Position numbers and translations under genes: made by a program
In this document: piece by piece, positions 43,938 to 52,730 of the stretch
Position numbering within the stretch: the stretch's first letter is position 1
Layout of the letters: the number at the start of each line of letters is the position of its first letter
Assembly (NCBI GenBank): GCA_029237815.1
Contig: JAQZBP010000003.1
Span: 186,001 to 250,000 of the forward strand
From: Moraxellaceae bacterium
GTDB taxonomy: Bacteria > Pseudomonadota > Gammaproteobacteria > Pseudomonadales > Moraxellaceae
Length of the DNA: 64,000 bases
Reading direction: 5' to 3'
The notes under the pieces: generated by a model
The model's database searches: none
What the model was told of the DNA's origin: nothing
What the model saw: only the letters and a program-made list of their open reading frames with translations

Positions 43938-45349
43938 TAACTCTTAGGCGTCAGTTTAACCATCAGCTTAGAATAGCCCCGCACGAAGTTGGACTGCACT
44001 CGCTCAGGCTCGCCGACAACTTTGATGTCGTCAAAGCGCTTGAGCAATTCTTCCCAGAGGATGCGTAGTTGCAATTCAGCCAGACGGTTGCCCATGCAAC
44101 GGTGAACGCCGTAGCCAAACGACATATGATTTCGCGCGTCCTTGCGATCAATGATGAATTGATCTGGGTCTTCGAATTTGCGCTCGTCCCGGTTGCCCGA
44201 GGCATACCACATCACCACGCGATCTCCCTTCCTGATGGTCTGGCCATGCAATTCCACATCCTGCGTGGCGACCCGGCGCATATACGCCAGCGGGGTTTGC
44301 CAACGGATGATTTCAGAGACCATGTTGGGAATCAGCTCCGGATTCATCTTTAGCTTAGCGAATTGCTCCGGGAACTGATTTAAAGCCAGTACACCGCCGC
44401 TCATGGAGTTGCGCGTAGTGTCATTGCCACCAACGATAAGCAGCGCCAGATTCCCGATAAACTCCAACGGACGATTAATCAAATCCTGCGTGTCTTCACT
44501 GCTCTGTAGCATGCTGATCAAGTCGAAACCGGGCGCTTCGCCTGCCTTGCGGCGTGCCTCCTTGTCGCGCCAAAGCCTGGAGAAAGCCCAAGCCATATCT
44601 GCGGCGTCGTCAAAAAACACATCTTCACTGGTAAACTCGCCGCCAGTCGCCGATGATGCGCCGGACAATCGATCAGACCAGCCAATCAACTCGTGACGTT
44701 CATCGTAAGGGAAATCCAGCAGCGTCGCCAACATGCGGCCTGTCAGTTCTTTCGAGACCGTCGGCACCCAGTTGAAGGGCTTGCCCAGAGGCAGGCTGTC
44801 AAGCACTTCACCGGTGCGCTCCCGAATCAGCCCTTCCATTTCCTTCAGATTCTGCGGTGCCACCACCCCCTGGACCGCTCGGCGCTGCACGTCATGCTTG
44901 GGCGGATCCATGGCAATGAACATTTCGACCGATAGCCCTTCCGGGGGATCACCCAGGATAATTTGCGGCTCGGAGGAAAAAAGCTCATGATTCTTGTCAA
45001 CGAACAAAATGTCCTCATAGCGCGTCACCGACCAGAATGGCCCAAAGGGGCTGTTCTTCTGATAGTGCACCGGCGCCTCATCACGCAGCCGCTTGAAGTA
45101 GGCGCCCCACTGGCCCTGCCGATACAAAAAAGGGTTGCTGGTATCGATCTTCTCGAGCGCCAGAGTGTTGACGTCAGGCAAAGGGACTTCGACAAAGTTG
45201 ATCTGGGGTATCTTCGTTCCGACGGCCTTTCTCTTTGCCTTCATCAGCACCTTTAGTGCCTTGATCTGCAAGTGCATAGGCACCACTCTGGATGTGGTGT
45301 TGATCAATTTTGTCTGGATCGCTCCAGTTGCGCTTGATTTCGTTGACAT
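43937..45349 (-). CDS. Cytochrome P450 CYP153 (terminal alkane hydroxylase)
   Basis: A 470-residue soluble class I P450. The I-helix motif LLIVGGNDTTRNSMSGGV near residue 300 carries the oxygen-activating Asn-Asp-Thr-Thr variant of CYP153. EIIRWQTPLAYMRR near 345 is the ExxR region, and the heme loop HMSFGYGVHRCMGNRLAE places the heme thiolate at Cys418. CYP153 enzymes hydroxylate C5-C12 or longer alkanes at the terminal carbon, with electrons from a ferredoxin and its reductase. All partners are in the same operon: ferredoxin 14 bp upstream, alcohol dehydrogenase overlapping downstream, then the reductase. Confidence 0.96.
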   Translation of the reverse strand: MSTKSSATGAIQTKLINTTSRVVPMHLQIKALKVLMKAKRKAVGTKIPQINFVEVPLPDVNTLALEKIDTSNPFLYRQGQWGAYFKRLRDEAPVHYQKNSPFGPFWSVTRYEDILFVDKNHELFSSEPQIILGDPPEGLSVEMFIAMDPPKHDVQRRAVQGVVAPQNLKEMEGLIRERTGEVLDSLPLGKPFNWVPTVSKELTGRMLATLLDFPYDERHELIGWSDRLSGASSATGGEFTSEDVFFDDAADMAWAFSRLWRDKEARRKAGEAPGFDLISMLQSSEDTQDLINRPLEFIGNLALLIVGGNDTTRNSMSGGVLALNQFPEQFAKLKMNPELIPNMVSEIIRWQTPLAYMRRVATQDVELHGQTIRKGDRVVMWYASGNRDERKFEDPDQFIIDRKDARNHMSFGYGVHRCMGNRLAELQLRILWEELLKRFDDIKVVGEPERVQSNFVRGYSKLMVKLTPKS

Positions 45350-45363
45350 GGCGTTCTCTCTGC

Positions 45364-45684
45364 TTACATCTGGAATTCGGGCAAATGCACGGTCATGCCG
45401 TCCATCGCTTCGGTGGCTTTGACCTGGCAGCCAAGGCGCGAGGTTTTCGCCCGCTCCGGGGTCATGGACAGCATCTGTTCTTCAGCGTCGCCGATCGATC
45501 CGGTCTTGCCGAACCACTCATCCGCAACGATCATGTGGCAGGTGCCGCAGGCGCACTCCCCGCCACAATCCCCGTCGACGCCTGGAATGGCGTTATCGGC
45601 GGCAATCTGCATCAGCGTGGCACCAGCCTCAAATTCTGTGACATGTTCAGTGTTGTCATGCTCAATAAACGTGATCTTGCCCAA
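45364..45684 (-). CDS. 2Fe-2S ferredoxin for CYP153
   Basis: A 106-residue adrenodoxin/putidaredoxin-type ferredoxin. The cluster ligands are C-x5-C-x2-C in DGDCGGECACGTCH, followed by a fourth Cys in SRLGCQVKA. An extra Cys lies inside the first spacer. It accepts electrons from the reductase encoded at 40928 and passes them to CYP153. It is the first gene of the operon; its start, preceded by CAGGAGAGAGAAATTGGGC, faces the araC gene across a short divergent region. Confidence 0.95.
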   Translation of the reverse strand: MGKITFIEHDNTEHVTEFEAGATLMQIAADNAIPGVDGDCGGECACGTCHMIVADEWFGKTGSIGDAEEQMLSMTPERAKTSRLGCQVKATEAMDGMTVHLPEFQM

Positions 45685-45753
45685 TTTCTCTCTCCTGCGA
45701 ATAACTTATGCTCGGATAGTGATTCCACGCCGGTATGACGGCGAGGTCATTTC

Positions 45754-45782
45754 TTGACATGCACGGGTCATTTAAAGACAAT
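45754..45782 (+). promoter_or_regulatory. Candidate sigma70 promoter of the AraC gene
   Basis: TTGACA (45754-45759), a 17-bp spacer and GACAAT (45777-45782). It overlaps any start upstream of 45810 and so supports that ATG as the real start. Confidence 0.5.
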
Positions 45783-45809
45783 ATATCCTCTGTGCAATGG
45801 GCCGCGCCA

Positions 45810-46889
45810 ATGAAACAAAAGGCAGAGGGTTGGCAAAATCTGGCAGCCAATATTCCGTCGAACTATTCGCGGCTTATCGCCCGTGAGCTGGACATGACGA
45901 CCAGGCAATTGCCCGTTTTACTGCGTGGCACCGGTCTTGACGTCGAACAGTTCCTGAGTGAGGACGGCCTGCTCACGCCGGCTCAGCAGGTGCGGATCCT
46001 GCGTAATGCGCTGTTGCTGTCAGGCCAGCCGGCATTCGGACTAAGGCTTGGCAAGCGACTGACCCCGGCAACCCACGGTGCGATGGGCTTTGCCGCCTCC
46101 AGCAGCCCGGATCTGCTCAGCGCGCTACGGGCGATACAAACCTTCCTGCCCACCCGCGCCAGCGTTATCCAGTTGCATTTACGGCAGGTTGAAGAGCACC
46201 TGGAATGCAGGCTGGATTTCCAGGTACCGCTAGACGCCGACCTCCAGCGCTGCCTGGCTGACACGATGATCAAGGTACTGCTCGAATTCGGCGAATTCAT
46301 TGTCGGCCGTCCTCTGTATGAGGCTGAAATATGCTTTACCCATCCGGCGCCCGAATACCACGCGATCTATTCCGAGTATTTGTCCGGGCGGATTCGCTTT
46401 GGTTGTAGTCAGTTGACGCTCAAACTGCCGATGACGTTGTGCCAGGAGCCGAACGCCTCCGCCAATCATGAAAACTATCGCCTGGCCCTGCAGCAGTGCG
46501 AAGCCATGCTTGCGCAACTTCAAACCCAGAAACCGAGCTATCAGACCCGGCTCAAGAAGATGATGTTGTCCCGCCCCCCCGGCACGCTCAGTGAAGAAGA
46601 AGCTGCGGCCACCCTGTTCATGAACAAACGCACCCTGGCACGCAAGCTGAAACAGGAGCACAGCAGTTTTCGTCAAATTCGTGAGGACATCCTGTCCCAG
46701 CAGGCAGCAAGCTACCTGTGTGACGGCAAACTTTCCGTCGAGGCCATCGCCGCGTTGATGAACTATCACGATAGCGCCAATTTCAGGCGTGCCTTCAAAC
46801 GCTGGTTCGGCCATTCGCCCGAGCAGTACAGGCAGCGTTTCAGTTCACGAGAGTCAATTTTTGATGCAAACCCTGAGGGTCAGTTTTAA
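45810..46889 (+). CDS. AraC-family regulator of the CYP153 operon
   Basis: About 359 residues. An N-terminal effector domain of the arabinose-binding-like type used by alkane and OruR/ArgR-like regulators (LPVLLRGTGLDVEQFLSEDGLLTPAQQVRILRNAL) is followed by two helix-turn-helix motifs (EEEAAATLFMNKRTLARKLK near 265, SVEAIAALMNYHDSANFRRAFKRWFGHSPEQYRQ near 310). It is divergent from the ferredoxin gene, the usual place for the activator of CYP153 operons. The start at 45810 is chosen over 45735 because a sigma70-like promoter precedes it. The last 13 or so residues may come from a fused IS end and are probably not native. Confidence 0.88.
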   Translation: MKQKAEGWQNLAANIPSNYSRLIARELDMTTRQLPVLLRGTGLDVEQFLSEDGLLTPAQQVRILRNALLLSGQPAFGLRLGKRLTPATHGAMGFAASSSPDLLSALRAIQTFLPTRASVIQLHLRQVEEHLECRLDFQVPLDADLQRCLADTMIKVLLEFGEFIVGRPLYEAEICFTHPAPEYHAIYSEYLSGRIRFGCSQLTLKLPMTLCQEPNASANHENYRLALQQCEAMLAQLQTQKPSYQTRLKKMMLSRPPGTLSEEEAAATLFMNKRTLARKLKQEHSSFRQIREDILSQQAASYLCDGKLSVEAIAALMNYHDSANFRRAFKRWFGHSPEQYRQRFSSRESIFDANPEGQF

Positions 46890-46896
46890 GTGCAAA
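46853..46896. repeat. Two 18-bp direct repeats at the araC end (IS21-like terminal repeats)
   Basis: GTCAATTTTTGATGCAAA (46853-46870) and GTCAGTTTTAAGTGCAAA (46879-46896) match at 14 of 18 bases with a 26-bp period. This is the look of the multiple terminal repeats of some IS21-family elements. No transposase remains nearby. The first repeat lies within the araC coding sequence. Confidence 0.42.
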
Positions 46897-47043
46897 ACAG
46901 CACCGTGGAACATAGGGAAGGAGAACTTATGATAAGTATCATGCCCCCCTATGTCATTGAAATACATGCATATCCCCCCCTGCATGCCGGGTTCTAATTC
47001 GCCCCGTAGCGCGCCACTCCGGGCGCTACACCGAGAAAACTCA

Positions 47044-47447
47044 ATGAGCGAAATAGCACCAAGCGAAGACGGACCCAGCGACACTATTGGAGACACTGAG
47101 CAACACCAGGCGGATGAGATCACCACTGACACCGAAGCCGATATGGCCAATGCGGTGCCGGACGACGAAGACTCTGACGCCGGCGGCCCAAGCGACAACG
47201 CAGAGCCGGAAGTCTTCTCGACCGACGGAGAATTCACTAGAAGGCAATGCGCTCTACTTCGAGGGGGCGGAGGCACCCGAGCGCATCCTGACAGGGCTGG
47301 AAACCGTATGCACCGTTGTCGAGAAGGATGACGGCTTGATGCTGTACAAGGCCCGCTTCCACAAAGCCGGTGGACGCGAAGGCACACTCCTGATCAAGGG
47401 CGATGACCTTACAGGCGACATCACAAAGCTGCTGTCGAAACACGGCC
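47044..47447 (+). pseudogene. Frameshifted fragment, possibly of a DUF927-like mobile-element protein
   Basis: From ATG 47044 the frame gives an acidic N-terminal stretch (MSEIAPSEDGPSDTIGDTEQ, then EDSDAGGPSDNAEPEVF). Near 47225-47235 the coding shifts frame and continues as GNALYFEGAEAPERILTGLETV, then DGLMLYKARFHKAGGREGTLLIKGDDLTGDITKLLSKHG. The second part resembles the start of DUF927 domains found in phage and ICE primase/helicase-like proteins, a weak match. It stops being coding exactly where the convergent PF10118 gene ends (47448). It is a decayed, truncated remnant. Confidence 0.45.
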
Positions 47448-48344
47448 TCAGGCCGCCAGCTTCTCCTGCTCGGCCAGGAATTCGTCGATCTGCTGCAGGT
47501 ACTGGCGGTTGTCGTGGTCCCAGGGATGGAAGCCGGGACGGAAATACTCGATATAGCTGCGCAGCTGGATGCGCAATATGCCGATGGCGCCAAAGTTGTA
47601 ACGGAACCACTGCCGCCAGCCGTCCACGTCGGAGAGCTTGCCTTCGGTGCGCAGCACCTGCATGAACACCGGCATCACGAAACTCCAGAAAACCACAGTG
47701 GCCAGCACCAGTCCGCCGCAGCGCAGGACATAGGAGGTCACGCCCCGCCCCATCACAGCCTCCCAGGTATCGAAGGCCACCGCCTTGTGCTCGGTTTCCT
47801 CCAGCGCATGCCAGCGCCAGAGCGCGGCATAATGCGGCTCCGATCCTTCCATGAGGCGCGGTTCGCGCAGCAGGCTGTCCGCCAGCAGGGCAGTGAAATG
47901 CTCCAGCGCGATGGTGCCGCTCAGCCCGAACGACTTCGGCAGATGCCGGGTGATGCGGGAAAGCACGCCCTGCACAAAGCGCTCGAACTTGGGCGCCACC
48001 GGCGTACGGGCGAACAGGGCAGCGTTGTACTCCTCATGTTCCCGGCCATGCATGGCCTCCTGGCCGATGAAGGCGCTGATGGCCTTTTTAAGATCGGGAT
48101 CGGTGACCTGGTCGCGGTAGGCGCGCACGCTGTCGATGAAGAAGCGCTCGCCCACCGGCAGCACGATGGAAAAGGTATTCAACCAGGCCGTCATGATGGG
48201 ACCGCCGGCGTGCCAGTCGGCGATACGCTCGGCCGGCGGATGGAAACGGACGTCGCGGCGCGTCGGCAGGAGCATGGGGGACGGCTGCGTCTTCTTGCGG
48301 GTCTGGCTCACAGAATTTCTCTCCGAAGTGGAAGCGGGCAGCAC
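47448..48344 (-). CDS. PF10118 ferritin-like metal-dependent protein (copy 3)
   Basis: A 298-residue third paralogue. Its motifs are IGQEAMHGREHEEYN near residue 95, TIALEHFTALLADSLL near 145 and WHALEETEHKAVAFDTWE near 180, followed by a hydrophobic segment (GGLVLATVVFWSFVMPVFM) and SYIEYFRPGFHPWDHDN. It is the distal gene of the beta-oxidation operon, after the thiolase (32 bp). Recurrence of this family in the AlmA-like cluster and here suggests a role on long-chain or polycyclic acyl substrates. The start is uncertain; MLLPTRRD (48275) would remove a low-complexity tail. Confidence 0.74.
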   Translation of the reverse strand: MLPASTSERNSVSQTRKKTQPSPMLLPTRRDVRFHPPAERIADWHAGGPIMTAWLNTFSIVLPVGERFFIDSVRAYRDQVTDPDLKKAISAFIGQEAMHGREHEEYNAALFARTPVAPKFERFVQGVLSRITRHLPKSFGLSGTIALEHFTALLADSLLREPRLMEGSEPHYAALWRWHALEETEHKAVAFDTWEAVMGRGVTSYVLRCGGLVLATVVFWSFVMPVFMQVLRTEGKLSDVDGWRQWFRYNFGAIGILRIQLRSYIEYFRPGFHPWDHDNRQYLQQIDEFLAEQEKLAA

Positions 48345-48376
48345 CGGTGCAAGGCGCCGCCCACTCGGGCAGGGCC

Positions 48377-49558
48377 TCAGTCGCGCCGGTACAGCGTGAC
48401 GACGCAGGCGCCGCCGAGCCCGAGGTTATGCTGCAGCGCGATGCGCGCCTCTTTTACCTGGCGCTGGTCCGCGGTGCCGCGCAGCTGCCACACCAGCTCG
48501 GTGCACTGCGCGAGGCCGGTGGCGCCGAGCGGATGGCCCTTGGAGAGCAGGCCACCGGAGGGATTGGTGACGTATTTGCCGCCGTAGGTGTTGTCGCCGT
48601 CCCAGATGAATTTCTCGGCGCCGCCCTCGGGGCAGAGACCGAGGCCCTCGTAGGTGAGCAGCTCGTTGGCGGTGAAGCAGTCGTGCAGCTCCACAACGTC
48701 GACGTCCTCGGGGCCGATGCCGGCGGCCTCATACACCTGCCTCGCGGCCTGTTGGGTCATGTCGTAGCCGACCATCTTGATCATCGACTTCTCTTCGAAG
48801 CTGGAGGCGTAGTCCGTGGTCATGGCCTGCGCTGCGATATACACAGCGTTCTTGATGCCGTGCTTCTTCGCGAACTCGTCCGAACAGAGGATGGCGGCGC
48901 CGGCGCCGCAAGTGGGCGGACAGCACTGGAAGCGCGTCAGCGGATCGAAGACTTCATCCGAGGCCATGATCTCCTCCAGCGACAGCACCTGGCCGAAGAG
49001 CGCGTAGGGATTGCGGCTGGCGTGCTGGCGCGCCTTCTCCGCAATCTTGCCGAAGGTTTCCTTCTTCGTGCCGTGCTGCCAGCGGTACTCGCGGCCGGCG
49101 CCGCCGAACATCTGCGCGGCGGGCGGCGCGCTGCTGAAGCCCTGCGCGTCCACCATCACCTGCGCGTGCTGCGCCATGGGGTTCTCGCGATCGTTGAACT
49201 TGGCGCCGAGCGCGCCGCGCTCCATCTTCTCGAAGCCGAGCGCCAGCACGCACTCGGCGAGGCCGCCCTCGATGGCCTGGCGCGCGAGGAAGATCGCGGT
49301 GGAGCCGGTGGAACAGTTGTTGTTCACGTTCACCACGGGAATGCCGGTGAGGCCGAGCTCATAGACGGCACGCTGGCCGCAGGTGGAATCGCCGTAGACA
49401 TAGCCGACGAAGGCCTGCTGCACCTCTGCATAGGGGATGCCCGCATCCTTGAGCGCAAGCTGGCCGGCCTCGCGGGCCATCTCGTGGTAGTCGGGGCTGC
49501 TGCCGGGCTTGGCGAACTTGGTCATGCCCACGCCGATGACGTTTACGCGACGCTTCAT
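48377..49558 (-). CDS. SCPx-like thiolase / lipid-transfer-type acetyl-CoA acetyltransferase
   Basis: A 393-residue thiolase of the SCP-x subfamily. [21 protein letters not shown] near residue 85 holds the nucleophilic Cys, [17 protein letters not shown] near 290 and [14 protein letters not shown] near 340 hold the catalytic His residues, and the end is GGACVVTL. In eukaryotes SCPx thiolase cleaves 3-oxoacyl-CoAs with branched or sterol side chains. Here it should perform the last step of beta-oxidation after the multifunctional enzyme encoded upstream. The start at 49558 ([15 protein letters not shown]) is preferred over the frame to 49573. Confidence 0.9.
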   Translation of the reverse strand: MKRRVNVIGVGMTKFAKPGSSPDYHEMAREAGQLALKDAGIPYAEVQQAFVGYVYGDSTCGQRAVYELGLTGIPVVNVNNNCSTGSTAIFLARQAIEGGLAECVLALGFEKMERGALGAKFNDRENPMAQHAQVMVDAQGFSSAPPAAQMFGGAGREYRWQHGTKKETFGKIAEKARQHASRNPYALFGQVLSLEEIMASDEVFDPLTRFQCCPPTCGAGAAILCSDEFAKKHGIKNAVYIAAQAMTTDYASSFEEKSMIKMVGYDMTQQAARQVYEAAGIGPEDVDVVELHDCFTANELLTYEGLGLCPEGGAEKFIWDGDNTYGGKYVTNPSGGLLSKGHPLGATGLAQCTELVWQLRGTADQRQVKEARIALQHNLGLGGACVVTLYRRD

Positions 49559-49618
49559 GGTTTGTGTCCTCACTCTGTTGATTCCCTCCCCCGGAGGGAG
49601 AGGGAATGGCTCAGTGCC

Positions 49619-52600
49619 TCAAATCAGGCCTTTGAAAATGCCGAGCGCACGCGCCGGCGCGACATCGCCGTCCACACGCAGCTTGCCATGCTGGTAGAGG
49701 TCGCGGGCATCGGCTTCACCGCGTGCCAGGGCCGCGAGATCGGCATCGTCGATGCCGAGCTTCGTTACCGCCTGCGCGCTGTCGCCGCCAGCGACGGAGG
49801 GCGGCGAAGCGCCGAAATCCACCGTCCAGCAGGCGTCCGGATCGCGCACATGGAGCTGCACGACCTGGTTAAGGCCGCTCACCTTGCCTTCCTTCGCCAG
49901 CTTCGCCTTCAGCGCGGCGAAGATCGCCGGCGCCTGCGCATCGCGTACGCTGCCGCTCGCCGCCGCGACCGGCGCCGCAGCGCCGGAGGCGACACGCTTC
50001 TGGCGGGCCTCCTCCACCAGTTGCTTGTCCATGCCGGAAAGCACGCTGAGCTTGTTGGAGGCCATGACGTTGCCGGAAATCTTGAGCTGGCCGCCGAAGA
50101 ACAGCTTCTGCACCTTGGCGACATCGCCGCCGAACAGCGTTTCGACGTGCTCGGCATCGAGCTCCAGGGTGACGTCGGGCTTGTCGACGCCACCGGCGCC
50201 GGCGCTGCCCTTGCCGTTCTTGAGGTCGATGAACCAGCTCGAGTCCGGCTTGCGGACATGGAACTGGAAAGAGGTCCTGGTCTTGTCCACCAGCGACGGC
50301 TCGCGCTCGATGTAGACGGCAATGCCGGCAAACACGTCGGCCAGCGCGACGCCTTCGTCGGCGGCGGGGGCGGCAGACGCGGCGGCCGGCACGGTATCGT
50401 TGCCCGTCGTCAGGCGCTTGGCCTTCGCTTCCTCGAAGCGCTGCGGCTTGATGTCCTGCAGGATGATGAGCTTGTTGGAAGCCATCACATTACCGCCGAT
50501 CTTGAGCTGGCCGCCGAAGAAGAGCTTCTGCACGTCGGCGAGCGAGCTCGTCACCACGGTGCCGAGATGCTCCTCGTCCATCTCCAGCGTGACATCGGGC
50601 TTCGCGGTCTCGCCGGCGGCGCAGCTGCCCTTGCCGTTCTTGATATCCAGCGTCCAGATGGAATCGGGATTCTTCAGCCGGAACTGGAATATCGTCTTGG
50701 TTTTCTCCGCCAGCTCCGGATGCTCGGCCAGGTATTCCGTGAGCACACCGAATACGTCGGCGGCGATCAGGCGCTGCGGCTGTGTGTTCGTCGCCGCGGC
50801 AGTGGGCGTCGCGGCGGGCGCAGCCGCCTTGGGTTTCGCCTGCGGGATTTCCTTGGAGAGCTCTATGGCGGCGTTCTTGATCACCACCTCGTTGCGTTCC
50901 TTCACCAGCGTCTCGAACACGATGCGGGTATCCGACTCCTTCCACATGCGCGTCACCAGGGTGTCACCCGGGAAGACGCTCTTGGCGAAGCGCACCTTGA
51001 TGCTCTTGAAGTAACGCCCGTCGTTATTGCAGAACGCCTTGATCACATGACGGCCGCAATAGCCGAAAGTGCACATGCCGTGCAGGATGGGTTTCTCGAA
51101 GCCGAAAGCCTTCGCGAAATCCGGATCGGCGTGCAGCGGGTTCCAGTCGCCGGAAAGACGGTAGAGCAGCGTCTGGTTGGCGTCGGTCTTCTCTTCGATG
51201 ACGGCGTCAGGCTCGCGCGAAGGCGGTACATTGATCTCGCCCGAAGGGCCGCGATCGCCCCCCCAGCCGCCAGCGCCCTTCACAAAGGACGTCATCTCGT
51301 TGTAGGCCAGCTCTTCGCCATTTTCATCCTGCGTGGAGATGGCGAAGGTGACGACGGCGTTGGGATCCTTGTCATACGCATTCTTGAACTTGAACACATG
51401 CTTGAGCTTGGCGTGCGGCGGCAGCGGGCGCTTCAGCTCCATGTACTGCTCGCCGTGCAGCAGGCGGTCAAAGCCGAAGCTCATGCCGGGCAACGCGAAG
51501 GTGCCGGTCTTGGCGGCGGCCAGCATGGCGTTGAGCTGCGGCATGGCGCCGTAGGTCGGCAGCGCGGCAAACTCGCTGCCGAGCTCGTAAACGTATTTCA
51601 GCTCGCTCTTGTCGAGCGGATTGCGCGCAGCGCCGACGCCGAGCGCATAGAGCGAAAGATCGCGCTCGTCATAATTCGATTCCAGCACCAGCCTGGCCTT
51701 GACGGCGGTGTCGAGATCAATGAATTCGTTGCCGCCCAGCTTCGGATTGTTGACGCCCTCCAGGATCGGCTGGAAGGACTCTGTCGTGGTCGTGGGGTGC
51801 GTGGACTCGGAGAAATCCGTGATCTTGCCCCAGTGCTTCGCAACGTCGTCGGCGCTGAAGGCGCGGCCGTTGGGGAAGGCATAGCCCGCGGTGCGCTCCC
51901 AGCGCAGCTTGGCGATGAAGCCGGCGCCAACCTCGAAGAGACCCTTGGTCTCCGGGCACTCTTCGTGGCAGAGCCAGGCCACCAGCGGACTCACCGCCTC
52001 CGGCTGCAGCATCTTGAGCAGTTCCGGCGGCAGGACGGTTTCGGTGAGGCGCGAGGCGGCCAGCGGCGCGATGGTGTTCACGAAGATGTTCTTGCTGCGG
52101 CCTTCTTCGGCCAGGCAGTTGGCGAGGCCGAGGATGCCGAGCTTGGCGGCGCAGTAATTCGCCTGCCCGAAGTTGCCGTAGATGCCGGCGGCGGAGGTCG
52201 TCATCACGATCCGGCCATAGCCCTTCTCGCGCATAATGGGCCAGGCGGCATGCGAGACGCTCATGCTTCCGTCCAGGTGCACGCGCTGGATGATGTCCCA
52301 CTCGGCTTTCGTCATCTTGGCGAAGCTGACGTCGCGCAGGATGCCGGCGTTGTTGATCACGATATCCACCGTGCCGAAGGCGTCGAGCGCGGTCTGCACG
52401 ATGGCGGTGCCGTTTTCAACGGAATCGTAGTTGGAGACGGCCTCGCCGCCGGCGGAGCGAATCTCCTCGACGACCTTGTCGGCAGCGGAGGACGAGTTGC
52501 CGTCGCCATGGGCGCTGCCGCCGAGATCGTTCACCACCACCTTGCAGCCGCGCGCGGCCAGGGTCAGCGCATGCTGGCGGCCGAGGCCGCCGCCGGCCCC

Positions 52601-52642
52601 GGTGACGATGGCGACGCGGCCATCAAAACGCAATTCGGACAT
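49619..52642 (-). CDS. Multifunctional beta-oxidation enzyme: SDR dehydrogenase, MaoC hydratase 2, three SCP2 domains
   Basis: A 1007-residue fusion resembling peroxisomal MFE-2 (HSD17B4). Residues 1-300 are a short-chain dehydrogenase (VTGAGGGLGRQHAL, INNAG, catalytic YCAAK) for 3R-hydroxyacyl-CoA. About 305-610 is a double hot-dog hydratase 2 with the motif YRLSGDWNPLHADPDFA. After an Ala/Pro linker come three sterol-carrier-protein-2 domains: two close copies (both containing VQKLFFGGQLKI, GNVMASNKL and a PDVTLE(M/L)D strand) and a more divergent third ending in ARALGIFKGLI. Animal MFE-2 has one SCP2 domain. It should hydrate and oxidise enoyl-CoAs, the SCP2 units perhaps holding hydrophobic acyl chains. 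The operon continues into the thiolase. Confidence 0.92.
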   Translation of the reverse strand: MSELRFDGRVAIVTGAGGGLGRQHALTLAARGCKVVVNDLGGSAHGDGNSSSAADKVVEEIRSAGGEAVSNYDSVENGTAIVQTALDAFGTVDIVINNAGILRDVSFAKMTKAEWDIIQRVHLDGSMSVSHAAWPIMREKGYGRIVMTTSAAGIYGNFGQANYCAAKLGILGLANCLAEEGRSKNIFVNTIAPLAASRLTETVLPPELLKMLQPEAVSPLVAWLCHEECPETKGLFEVGAGFIAKLRWERTAGYAFPNGRAFSADDVAKHWGKITDFSESTHPTTTTESFQPILEGVNNPKLGGNEFIDLDTAVKARLVLESNYDERDLSLYALGVGAARNPLDKSELKYVYELGSEFAALPTYGAMPQLNAMLAAAKTGTFALPGMSFGFDRLLHGEQYMELKRPLPPHAKLKHVFKFKNAYDKDPNAVVTFAISTQDENGEELAYNEMTSFVKGAGGWGGDRGPSGEINVPPSREPDAVIEEKTDANQTLLYRLSGDWNPLHADPDFAKAFGFEKPILHGMCTFGYCGRHVIKAFCNNDGRYFKSIKVRFAKSVFPGDTLVTRMWKESDTRIVFETLVKERNEVVIKNAAIELSKEIPQAKPKAAAPAATPTAAATNTQPQRLIAADVFGVLTEYLAEHPELAEKTKTIFQFRLKNPDSIWTLDIKNGKGSCAAGETAKPDVTLEMDEEHLGTVVTSSLADVQKLFFGGQLKIGGNVMASNKLIILQDIKPQRFEEAKAKRLTTGNDTVPAAASAAPAADEGVALADVFAGIAVYIEREPSLVDKTRTSFQFHVRKPDSSWFIDLKNGKGSAGAGGVDKPDVTLELDAEHVETLFGGDVAKVQKLFFGGQLKISGNVMASNKLSVLSGMDKQLVEEARQKRVASGAAAPVAAASGSVRDAQAPAIFAALKAKLAKEGKVSGLNQVVQLHVRDPDACWTVDFGASPPSVAGGDSAQAVTKLGIDDADLAALARGEADARDLYQHGKLRVDGDVAPARALGIFKGLI

Positions 52643-52730
52643 TTTTCCTTTCCTCGGGAATTCCTGTCGGGGATGCGTCCCTCTCCCCGGTTACAGGGAA
52701 AGGGAGCAGTCATGCCACGGATGAGCGCCC

